A stretch of 5,722 bases of DNA, from NCBI GenBank assembly GCA_015489185.1, contig WGAE01000126.1:1-5722 (forward strand), given 5' to 3'. The notes beneath the pieces were generated by a model that was not told the DNA's origin, searched no databases, and worked only from the letters and a program-made list of their open reading frames with translations. This DNA comes from Campylobacterales bacterium. Its GTDB lineage: Bacteria; Campylobacterota; Campylobacteria; Campylobacterales; QNZT01. The position numbers were made by a program, and so were the translations under genes. Shown here in pieces: positions 1-5,722 of the stretch (the first letter of the stretch is position 1; each line of letters opens with the position of its first letter).

Positions 1-272
1 CCATCGCCAACACGCTGGGCGATGTCTCGGGGATCATCTGCGACGGGGCCAAGGCCTCCTGCGCGATGAAAATCTCCACCACGATCTACGCCGCCTTCGA
101 CTCCTACGTCCTGGCGACCCACGGCAAGTATCTCCAGGGCGGCGACGGGATTGTCGCCCATGACATTGAGGAGACCCTCGACTACATCGGCCGCCTCGCC
201 CAGGACGGGATGCGGACCACCGACGAAGTGATCATCGACATTATGAACGGCAACAAAGGCTCCCAGCGGTAA
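1..272 (+). CDS. cyuA: L-cysteine desulfidase / UPF0597 family protein, C-terminal part (5' end outside window)
   Basis: The last 89 residues are visible, read from base 3 to the TAA at 270-272; the start lies left of the window. The fragment carries the family signature GxxxCDGAKxSCAxK (cysteine codons at 39-41 and 60-62) followed by GDGIVAHDIE, GRLAQDGM and a terminal TDEVIIDIM, which I recognise from the UPF0597/CyuA (YhaM) proteins related to the alpha part of iron-sulfur L-serine dehydratase. Family members are cytosolic [4Fe-4S] enzymes that split L-cysteine to pyruvate, ammonia and sulfide; the two cysteines spaced C-x6-C are thought to be cluster ligands. Substrate specificity cannot be judged from this end alone, and serine dehydratase-like activity remains possible. 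Base composition is much richer in GC than the convergent operon that follows 12 bases downstream, so the two are probably unrelated in function and perhaps in origin. Confidence 0.85.
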   Translation, partial: IANTLGDVSGIICDGAKASCAMKISTTIYAAFDSYVLATHGKYLQGGDGIVAHDIEETLDYIGRLAQDGMRTTDEVIIDIMNGNKGSQR

Positions 273-284
273 AATATACCTCAG

Positions 285-1094
285 CTACGTCTTCTTGAGA
301 ATCATTCGACTCATCTCATCAGCCGCTTGATAAACTTCTTCGGCTTTCTTGTGGACAATCACCGGCATATAATCACCTTCAAGTGAGAAAACCGTTTGAA
401 AATATTTCAACGCTTTTTCGGTACTCTTCAAAAGTTTTCTGAAACGCCCATCTTGATAATATTTCGATTCTTTGAGGATCTGTATCGAATCCGAATAGAT
501 ACGCACACCGTCATCCCAATGTTTTTGGATTGTCGGGTCGGGTAGGCCCCACATTTTCATCATATAGTGTGAAGAGAGCCTCTGGGAAGAGGCGCCAATC
601 TCGATAGCAGCGTTAAGTTCCTTTCCATTTTCAAACTTCTCTTTATCCAGTAGATAATGTTTCATCCCCGCCAACTCTTTAATAACGGAACGGATATGTG
701 AATGGATGAAAAGTCCCTCTTTTCTCATCCGATTCGAATCGGGCTTTTCAAATGCGGTCAACATAGATTTCTTGAGAGGTTTCCAGGCTTTTTGACTTTT
801 TTCGAGACTTGATTGAATCTCCGAATCGGGAAACTCCTTCCCAAGGTGTGCGATCAGTCCTTCATACTCTTTCATACTCTTTTCAAGCCGTTTTTGAGGG
901 AGTCTGTACTTTACACCCGTAGCAATCATCGCGTAAGTCTCCAACATATTACGCATTTGCGACATCTCATTTCCTATATCCAGGATGGCATCGATACTTT
1001 GGGGGGTCGGTTCGGAAGCACCTCCCGTCACTGCCATAAAAAATATAAAAAGTACCCCGAGAAAAATTGTGCTAAGATCTCCTCCCCTTTTCAT
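285..1094 (-). CDS. Exported PilJ-like periplasmic helical protein with two repeats (putative sensor accessory)
   Basis: A 269-residue protein. Residues 1-26 form a type I signal peptide (MKRGGD, then a hydrophobic core to about 20, cleavage probably near GGA-SEP); there is no lipobox cysteine and no further membrane segment, so a soluble periplasmic protein is expected. The mature part is almost wholly helical and looks like two copies of one unit, about residues 39-144 and 165-264. Each begins IG followed by a Q/R/S/L-rich helix (SQMRNMLETYAM; SSQRLSSHYMM), resembling the GxQRMLSQR helix of the type IV pili methyl-accepting chemotaxis transducer N-terminal domain (PilJ, Pfam PF13675), and later has an LxKSxKAxK-type helix. 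The second copy ends in YMPVIV (242-247), echoing the LPLIV/LPLVL motif of the two other PilJ-like proteins at the right of the window. It is the last gene of the operon, 48 bases after the kinase. The ATG is well supported by a strong Shine-Dalgarno sequence. Function is unknown; a periplasmic ligand-binding or adaptor partner of the kinase is inference. Confidence 0.75.
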   Translation of the reverse strand: MKRGGDLSTIFLGVLFIFFMAVTGGASEPTPQSIDAILDIGNEMSQMRNMLETYAMIATGVKYRLPQKRLEKSMKEYEGLIAHLGKEFPDSEIQSSLEKSQKAWKPLKKSMLTAFEKPDSNRMRKEGLFIHSHIRSVIKELAGMKHYLLDKEKFENGKELNAAIEIGASSQRLSSHYMMKMWGLPDPTIQKHWDDGVRIYSDSIQILKESKYYQDGRFRKLLKSTEKALKYFQTVFSLEGDYMPVIVHKKAEEVYQAADEMSRMILKKT

Positions 1095-1100
1095 TCGTCC

Positions 1101-1106
1101 CCTCCT
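1101..1106 (-). promoter_or_regulatory. Shine-Dalgarno AGGAGG fixing the start of the distal PilJ-like gene
   Basis: On the minus strand a perfect AGGAGG, inside a longer GAGGAGGGG run, lies 6 bases before the ATG at 1094-1092. It is the strongest ribosome site in the window and suggests the last gene is translated independently of the kinase. The rest of the 48-base gap (1095-1142) contains only the 8-base palindrome ttccggaa at 1128-1135; I see no promoter or terminator in it. Confidence 0.8.
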
Positions 1107-1142
1107 CTTCTATGAATTGACCGACCTTTCCGGAAGTTCCTT

Positions 1143-4100
1143 TCAATCACGTATCGGATTTCTTCTCATCGTCGTCAAAAACTTTTTCAAATCGTGAACA
1201 CTCTCATACGTCGTCACTATCTCACCGCATTGAACTTCATAGTCAGAATCGTATGCCAATATTCGTGTACCGTTTTCAGTAAGTGTTTCCAGAATCAAAC
1301 AGACATCTTCGTCTTTCAGATAATACGGATCGATCAAAACGAAGCGGTATTCTCGACGCTCTAATTGCTCGACAAACTCCTCCGTCTTCTCTACGACATC
1401 TTTCTCTATTTCGAGATTGTCCAGCAGACGCGTATGGATCATTCTCATTAAACCGGGTCTCGTGACAAGGAGAAGATCTTTTTTCTCCGAATCCGGAGTC
1501 AACGTTTCCTCGATAGTCTCCGTAGCCGTTTCCTTCTTTGAAATCGATTCGTTCGCTTTCTCTTCAATCTTTTCAATGGGTTTTACAAGAGTTCCGGAGG
1601 TCTTCTCTGCCTCGCTACCCGATGATTCAGAGGAGAGATCCCCCTTGTCCTCCTTGACTTTCGAGCGGCAGAAATGGATGATCAACTCCTTGAGTCGTGC
1701 CACATCTACCGGCTTGGAGAGGTATTCATCCATACCCGCTTTAAGGTATTTTTCCCGATCTCCCTGCAAAGCATTTGCCGTCAATGCGATAATAGGGATA
1801 TGAGGAAGAGTGTTTTCCTCTTCATAAGAGAGGATTTCCCGTGTCGCATCGATCCCTCCCATTACCGGCATCTGGACATCCATAAGGATCATGTCGTAAT
1901 CACCTTTTTTCCTCGCTTCGACCGCCTCAGCTCCGTTGCCTACCACCACAGGCTCGATTCCGAGATTTTTCAACAGCGCGATGATGAGCTTCTGATTAAC
2001 GGCGTTATCTTCCGCAACCAAAATACGAATACCTTCGAAGTTCTTCGTTTCGGTCTGTGCGGGAGAGGGCTTTGCTTGGGTATTTTCGGCCTGCGCCGTA
2101 AGTTTCTCCAGCACCCTTACTAATTTCGGATAAGTAACCGGACGGTACAGGGGACGGACTCTTTCATTGATAAAGGTATCGATTTCGTAGTTGTACGAGA
2201 GATTTCCCATCAAAATCAGCTCAGTATCCAGCGCGAGGATCTTCCGGAAGTTTTTGCGAACGTCTTTCATCGCGTAATCGACGACGAGAATATCGTACTT
2301 CTCCAAACTCTGATCTATCTGGCGGACTACCTCAACGGATGGAGAGGCAATCTGCAAATAGTTCAACATATCTTCATCGACTTTTCTCATCTCCATATTT
2401 TCAGGGAGGTAGTAGGCGATTTTGAGTTCGGGGAACTTTTTAAGTTCGGCTTCACTCGCTTTATCTTTCGGGAATGTAAGCGTAAAATAGAATTCCGATC
2501 CTTTACCCACTTCACTCTCGAGTTCCAGCTCACCACCCATATGACGCACCAGATCCCGCGTGATGGCTAGCCCAAGACCAGTACCGCCGTATTTACGTGT
2601 CGTAGAAATATCCGCTTGAGAAAACGCTTCAAAGATTTTCTCTTTCTGTTCCGGGCTGATACCGATACCGGTATCTTTCACGCTAAAACGGAGCGTGACG
2701 TCGTCGTCTGTTTCCGAAAGTTTTTTGACAGTGACATCGATGGCCCCGCCTTTATCGGTAAATTTCGTTGCGTTTCCAATCAGGTTGGTCATAATCTGAC
2801 GTAGACGGGTCGGATCACCGATGAACGGCGGAATCGTCGGGTCAATATAGGTAGAATAGGAGATTTTTTTCTTGGCGTTTTGAACCTCGTGAGGTTCGAT
2901 CATATCCGCAAAAACCTCCATCGGATTGATAGAGACCTCTTCGAATTCCACCTTCTTGGCCCGGATTTTCGACAAGTCAAGAATACTATTAACGATCGTC
3001 AGAAGGTTGTCTGAACTCCCACGGATCACTTCGAGATACTCTCTTTGCTCGGGGGTGAGATCCATCGTCTCCAAGAGCTGAGTAAAGCCGACGATTCCAT
3101 TCAAGGGCGTGCGGATCTCATGCGACATATTGGCTAAGAAAAGGTCTTTGGCTTTTTCCGCTTCGAGTGCCTGTTCACGAGCTTCGAATGCTTCTTCTCG
3201 CGCTTCACGGGCTTCACGAGTCGTATCAGCGAGGAAACGGTAGACCGAAACACGATCTCCCTTTTTCAAAATCGCATCCAATTCCTCCTGTCGTTCCTTA
3301 TCCAAATCGCTAACCATCTCCCTAAGAGTCTCTTCCAAGGCTCGGCGTTCTCGAGCCGATGCACTGAATGTCCGCCAGAATATTGCAAAGACGATCAAGG
3401 CGAAAAGTGTCGCCAAACTGTATTGGATCAAACGCGTTTGAGTATTCCGCAAAGCCTTCTGTGCTCTCTCCGCCATCGCCTGATACAAAACTTTCTGCGC
3501 AAAACTCTCATTTTCTCCAGCCGTACCGAATTCTTTCAAAAACGTCTTAGGGGCGGTTTGGAACTCCCCGCTTTCGGCCGCTTCGAAAACATCACCTCTT
3601 ATTCCATCGTCTGTCAAGGAAGCGATACGAATCTTGGAAGAAATCTCTTTCATTTTTTGCAAAAGTACCGGATCTTTGATCATGGAGATATCGGGATCGC
3701 TTTCACGCTCCATAAGTGTCTCCCACAATCGTATTTCCGGATCTTTGAGTTTTTTACCGCGAGTTATAAGATACGCAAGATACGCTTTTTCATTCCCCAA
3801 GGTCGTTCCACTCGTCGAGAAACTGTTGTGTGCAAAAGCATCTGCACGTAACTCTCCCGAGGGAAGTTTCTCGCTTATAGAGTGGAGAAGTGTTATAAGA
3901 TTTTCAAAGATTTCTTTACTAAAGGTCTTGGAAAAAATCGTGCGATAATCCCCCGCCAAAGCATCGACATTGGAACGTGCATAGTCAAGGTTTTTTTTGA
4001 TCGCACTCAGTCGAACCAGATCGCTACTTTCAAAGAAACTTTTCTTCGAGAGTTTCCGCAAAAGTCGATCGGTATTTTTACGGCTCTGTGCAAGTGCTTT

Positions 4101-4322
4101 GGACTCGCGAGTTCCTTTGCTCCCAAGATAGAGAGCCGACGTGATCTCCTCCTTTTGCAAGGCAGAGATCGTTGAATCGATACGATGGATTTCATCCAGA
4201 TACGTCGTTGCCTTTCGTGACGAGCTAAAATCCGTGTATGCACGATAACTAAGATAAGAGAGTCCTCCGATAATCCCCAGCAGAGGAACAAGAAGGAATA
4301 TGAATATTGTTTTTGATCGCAT
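1143..4322 (-). CDS. NIT-domain hybrid sensor histidine kinase with one canonical and two degenerate receiver domains
   Basis: A 1059-residue inner-membrane sensor kinase. Order of parts: membrane helix about 6-27; periplasmic NIT domain about 30-298 (PF08376; typical LQKEEITSALYLGSKG helix at 55-70); membrane helix about 300-318; cytoplasmic helical linker 319-392 without a recognisable HAMP, ending in an Arg-Glu-Ala-rich coiled coil (369-392); HisKA with H401 in SHEIRTPLNG; HATPase_c with N517 (N box), DTGIGI at 550-555 (G1), F box around 564 and GGTGLGLAI at 579-587 (G2). A receiver-like domain (632-745) keeps an aspartate (D682) but lacks the acidic pair and has Arg in place of the conserved Lys. 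The canonical receiver (766-885) has E771/D772, D815, T848 and K870. After a Ser/Glu/Thr-rich linker (888-948) a second degenerate receiver (948-1053) keeps D998 only. There is no HPt. All catalytic residues of the kinase are present, so autophosphorylation at H401 and transfer to D815 are expected. The start follows the preceding gene by 11 bases. The ligand is unknown. Confidence 0.93.
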   Translation of the reverse strand: MRSKTIFIFLLVPLLGIIGGLSYLSYRAYTDFSSSRKATTYLDEIHRIDSTISALQKEEITSALYLGSKGTRESKALAQSRKNTDRLLRKLSKKSFFESSDLVRLSAIKKNLDYARSNVDALAGDYRTIFSKTFSKEIFENLITLLHSISEKLPSGELRADAFAHNSFSTSGTTLGNEKAYLAYLITRGKKLKDPEIRLWETLMERESDPDISMIKDPVLLQKMKEISSKIRIASLTDDGIRGDVFEAAESGEFQTAPKTFLKEFGTAGENESFAQKVLYQAMAERAQKALRNTQTRLIQYSLATLFALIVFAIFWRTFSASARERRALEETLREMVSDLDKERQEELDAILKKGDRVSVYRFLADTTREAREAREEAFEAREQALEAEKAKDLFLANMSHEIRTPLNGIVGFTQLLETMDLTPEQREYLEVIRGSSDNLLTIVNSILDLSKIRAKKVEFEEVSINPMEVFADMIEPHEVQNAKKKISYSTYIDPTIPPFIGDPTRLRQIMTNLIGNATKFTDKGGAIDVTVKKLSETDDDVTLRFSVKDTGIGISPEQKEKIFEAFSQADISTTRKYGGTGLGLAITRDLVRHMGGELELESEVGKGSEFYFTLTFPKDKASEAELKKFPELKIAYYLPENMEMRKVDEDMLNYLQIASPSVEVVRQIDQSLEKYDILVVDYAMKDVRKNFRKILALDTELILMGNLSYNYEIDTFINERVRPLYRPVTYPKLVRVLEKLTAQAENTQAKPSPAQTETKNFEGIRILVAEDNAVNQKLIIALLKNLGIEPVVVGNGAEAVEARKKGDYDMILMDVQMPVMGGIDATREILSYEEENTLPHIPIIALTANALQGDREKYLKAGMDEYLSKPVDVARLKELIIHFCRSKVKEDKGDLSSESSGSEAEKTSGTLVKPIEKIEEKANESISKKETATETIEETLTPDSEKKDLLLVTRPGLMRMIHTRLLDNLEIEKDVVEKTEEFVEQLERREYRFVLIDPYYLKDEDVCLILETLTENGTRILAYDSDYEVQCGEIVTTYESVHDLKKFLTTMRRNPIRD
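3181..3219 (-). repeat. Imperfect 9-base repeats coding the kinase coiled coil
   Basis: Four 9-base units beginning gcttc on the plus strand (3181, 3190, 3202, 3211), with a 3-base spacer after the second. They encode REAREAREEAFEA in the helix just before the HisKA domain. The repeat is in frame and probably reflects coiled-coil composition; slippage by 9 bases would add or remove three residues and shift helix register. Confidence 0.5.
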
Positions 4323-4330
4323 ACCGACTT

Positions 4331-4335
4331 TCCTT
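4331..4335 (-). promoter_or_regulatory. Shine-Dalgarno AAGGA of the kinase, overlapping the upstream stop codon
   Basis: On the minus strand AAGGA sits 8 bases before the kinase ATG (4322-4320) and overlaps the TAA (4336-4334) of the preceding gene. This is the arrangement expected for translational coupling between the 254-residue PilJ-like protein and the kinase. Confidence 0.65.
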
Positions 4336-5098
4336 ATTGAGTTTTACTGTAATAAATACCGAGAACGTTAAGAGAGCTCTCTATGTGTTCGCCACCTACA
4401 TTCAAGACCAAGGGAAGAGGAGTTTTTCGCTCCTTTTTCTTCAAATATTTTTCAGCAAGTCGCCAACTGACATCGATCCGTTCCCTTGCCTTCAGAACCT
4501 TCCCATCTCTGTATATAGACCGGTTGAAGACTCCGAGTTTTTCGTCAAACCTTTTAATCGATTTATCAAGTTTCTTTGGAAGTTGCGGGTCATCAGTGAG
4601 GACGGTTTCAGCGATATAGTACTTGAGAATTTTCTCCATTCCCTGCCTCATCGAGCGTGTTTGCATAAACATCTTTTCATTTTCCGAAAATTTGTACGCG
4701 TGACGCCGAGCGATGGTATCTGCCCCCTCGCTAAAAGTTTCACTCATCAAAATCAAATCAGCAAGATCCCTTTTTTCAGGTCGTTTCTCCAAAAGTTCGT
4801 TCAGCTGAGTTTTTTCGTAAGCGAAATATGCCAAGAGACTCTTTGTCTTTGCATCTTCGGTTGTCACTGAAATTACTCGGAAACTTTCATCCAATTGGCG
4901 AAGATCTTCGGCAAGCCGATCTTTCAAATATATTTTTTGAGGGAAAAGGTAATAGAGCAGATAATTTTTAGTAAAGTCATTGATCCGGTAGCGAATCGTA
5001 TCCGTCGCCTCCAAGACCTTTACATCACCGCGAACCGCCGCCTTTATCCCGATCGACAAACTCGCCAGAAGCATCAAAACTACAGCAGTACGTTTCAT
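4334..5098 (-). CDS. Exported PilJ-like periplasmic helical protein (putative sensor accessory)
   Basis: A 254-residue protein. An in-frame GTG lies 15 bases upstream at 5113, but the ATG at 5098-5096 is chosen because AGGAG lies 6 bases before it and the resulting N-terminus is a standard signal peptide (MKR, hydrophobic core 5-18, cleavage probably near IKA-A at about 20-21). No other membrane segment and no lipobox cysteine, so it should be soluble in the periplasm. The mature part is helical and charged. From residue 82 it aligns without large gaps with the gene to its right: D-x-KTK-x-LL (82-89), ExxSEG (120-125), I-x-KYY-x-A (157-163), [AS]-[IV]-KRFDE (180-186), R-[IM]-D-x-x-W (207-212) and LPL[VI] (228-231). 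These features and the general helix pattern fit the PilJ-type domain (PF13675), but divergently; the classical QRML helix is poorly kept (ENEKMFMQTRSMRQG, 139-153). Its stop overlaps the kinase ribosome site, tying the two genes together. No enzymatic motif is seen; a sensor or adaptor role is inference. Confidence 0.72.
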   Translation of the reverse strand: MKRTAVVLMLLASLSIGIKAAVRGDVKVLEATDTIRYRINDFTKNYLLYYLFPQKIYLKDRLAEDLRQLDESFRVISVTTEDAKTKSLLAYFAYEKTQLNELLEKRPEKRDLADLILMSETFSEGADTIARRHAYKFSENEKMFMQTRSMRQGMEKILKYYIAETVLTDDPQLPKKLDKSIKRFDEKLGVFNRSIYRDGKVLKARERIDVSWRLAEKYLKKKERKTPLPLVLNVGGEHIESSLNVLGIYYSKTQ

Positions 5099-5104
5099 CC
5101 AAGA

Positions 5105-5109
5105 CTCCT
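5105..5109 (-). promoter_or_regulatory. Shine-Dalgarno AGGAG deciding the ATG start at 5098
   Basis: AGGAG on the minus strand lies 6 bases before the ATG at 5098-5096. It is downstream of the alternative GTG at 5113, which overlaps the preceding TAG by one base, so ribosomes guided by this site would begin at the ATG and make an intact signal peptide. Confidence 0.75.
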
Positions 5110-5112
5110 GCA

Positions 5113-5722
5113 CTAGTTTTTCTTAAGATTTTTTAACAGCTCTTTGGCATATTTGACCTGTTCTTTATCCAATTTTGAGGTAGTCTGATAGACAATCAGA
5201 GGTAATCCCCCCTCCTCAATGTCCAAATAAAACTGTTTGACGATCGTCCAGAGTTTATCCATACGGTTAAGAATCTGATTCATCTTGACCGTATTACCGG
5301 GATAAGCTTTCATCTCTTTCATCAATTCATCAAAGCGCTTAACCGCCTTGTGCATTTGTCTAATGGTATTTTGATCCTTGATTCCCGCCTGGTAGGCCAT
5401 ATAATATTTGGCAATTTGGTTAATCAAATAGCGTTGCCCTTTACCGCTGGGATAATTTTTTGATAGTTTTTTTCTCAGCTCCATCGCAATCTTTTTCTCT
5501 CCCTCGGAGATCGCTTCGGCTAGATCGATCACCTCTTGCGCATTATCGAGGCTATATGGCTTTTTGAGAACACTTTTTATCTCATCGACGTTCATCTGAA
5601 TGAACATCAAAAGATTTTTTGTCTTAGGATCGGTAAAGGCACCGGAAAGTATTTTCTGCTGAGCTTCGAATTTTTTCAATGCGATTTTCATCTCCTTCTG
5701 CGCCTCTGTCGTAGCAATATCA
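5113..5722 (-). CDS. PilJ-like helical protein, paralogue of its downstream neighbour (5' end outside window)
   Basis: The frame ends at TAG (5115-5113) and stays open to the right edge, so the true start is probably outside the window. An internal ATG at 5691 gives 192 residues but has GGAG directly abutting it with no spacing, and comparison with the neighbour predicts about 50 more N-terminal residues plus a signal peptide. Counting from that Met: D-x-KTK-x-LL at 21-28, ExxSEG at 59-64, a PilJ-like helix GKGQRYLINQIAKYYMA at 83-99, AVKRFDE at 116-122, RMDKLW at 143-148, LPLIV at 163-167. The GxQRxL helix is the best match in the window to the type IV pili methyl-accepting chemotaxis transducer N-terminal domain (PF13675). 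The distance from D-x-KTK to the tryptophan is 127 residues here and 130 in the neighbour, so the two are tandem duplicates that have diverged. It ends 14 bases before the next ATG and is presumably co-transcribed with the kinase. Periplasmic location is inferred from the paralogues, since the N-terminus is not visible. Confidence 0.7.
   Translation of the reverse strand, partial: DIATTEAQKEMKIALKKFEAQQKILSGAFTDPKTKNLLMFIQMNVDEIKSVLKKPYSLDNAQEVIDLAEAISEGEKKIAMELRKKLSKNYPSGKGQRYLINQIAKYYMAYQAGIKDQNTIRQMHKAVKRFDELMKEMKAYPGNTVKMNQILNRMDKLWTIVKQFYLDIEEGGLPLIVYQTTSKLDKEQVKYAKELLKNLKKN

Noticed and set aside
1128..1135. Palindrome ttccggaa in the gap before the distal PilJ-like gene, considered as an operator or terminator
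   Set aside because: Only 8 bases, without loop or T run, and a single copy; not distinguishable from chance.
813..1197. Plus-strand open frames of 100 and 70 codons opposite the start of the distal PilJ-like gene
   Set aside because: Antisense to a well-supported coding region with signal peptide and strong ribosome site; no recognisable protein features.
1417..2123. Plus-strand open frames of 128 and 149 codons opposite the kinase
   Set aside because: They lie antisense to the receiver region, whose reading frame has clear conserved motifs; the translations are rich in Arg, Phe, Ser and His with no recognisable domain.
3423..4291. Open frames on both strands overlapping the kinase sensor region (up to 142 codons)
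   Set aside because: Shadows of the kinase frame; no ribosome sites or protein-like motifs noticed.
4307..4870. Plus-strand 187-codon open frame opposite the 254-residue PilJ-like gene
   Set aside because: The minus-strand frame has a signal peptide, ribosome site and homology to its neighbour; the plus-strand product shows only Phe/Leu/Ser-rich antisense composition.
5099..5113. GTG start at 5113 giving a 259-residue form of the second PilJ-like protein
   Set aside because: It overlaps the preceding TAG, has no ribosome site of its own, and adds MQESW before a normal signal peptide; the ATG at 5098 has AGGAG at 6 bases.
5689..5691. ATG at 5691 as the true start of the rightmost gene
   Set aside because: The frame is open to the window edge, GGAG abuts the ATG without spacing, and the paralogue shows that N-terminal residues and a signal peptide would be missing.

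Overview
The window reads as an accessory signalling locus from a Campylobacterota-like bacterium (Sulfurovum, Sulfurimonas or Nitratifractor type). That placement is an inference from memory of how the large hybrid kinase is built: an NIT sensor, a non-HAMP cytoplasmic linker, a strongly conserved HisKA/HATPase core and receiver-like domains. No database search supports it. Every stretch over 300 bases is coding. I see no tRNA, rRNA, CRISPR array, insertion sequence, integrase or origin.

Layout: positions 1-272 (+) hold the last 89 residues of a cysteine desulfidase / UPF0597 (CyuA/YhaM) protein, GC-rich (above 60% by hand count) with mostly C- or G-ending codons. A 12-base gap separates it from a convergent block of four minus-strand genes filling the rest of the window at visibly lower GC (roughly 37-52% in rows counted). 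In transcription order, right to left, these are: a PilJ-like helical protein cut by the window edge (5722-5113); a second, homologous PilJ-like exported protein of 254 residues (5098-4334); a 1059-residue NIT-domain hybrid histidine kinase (4322-1143); and a third exported PilJ-like protein with two repeats (1094-285). Gaps are 14, 11 and 48 bases and each complete gene has its own Shine-Dalgarno sequence, so the block looks like one operon whose promoter lies beyond the right edge.

How the genes may work together (inference): the kinase crosses the inner membrane twice and displays an NIT four-helix-type sensor in the periplasm, while its neighbours are soluble periplasmic proteins of the related PilJ type. 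The obvious model is a multi-protein periplasmic sensor in which the PilJ-like proteins bind a ligand, or each other, and modulate the NIT domain. The kinase then signals through H401 to D815 of an internal receiver flanked by two degenerate receiver-like domains. The window holds no HPt domain, DNA-binding response regulator or other output, so the signal must leave through a partner encoded elsewhere. The stimulus is unknown; nitrate/nitrite is only the name-giving ligand proposed for NIT domains.
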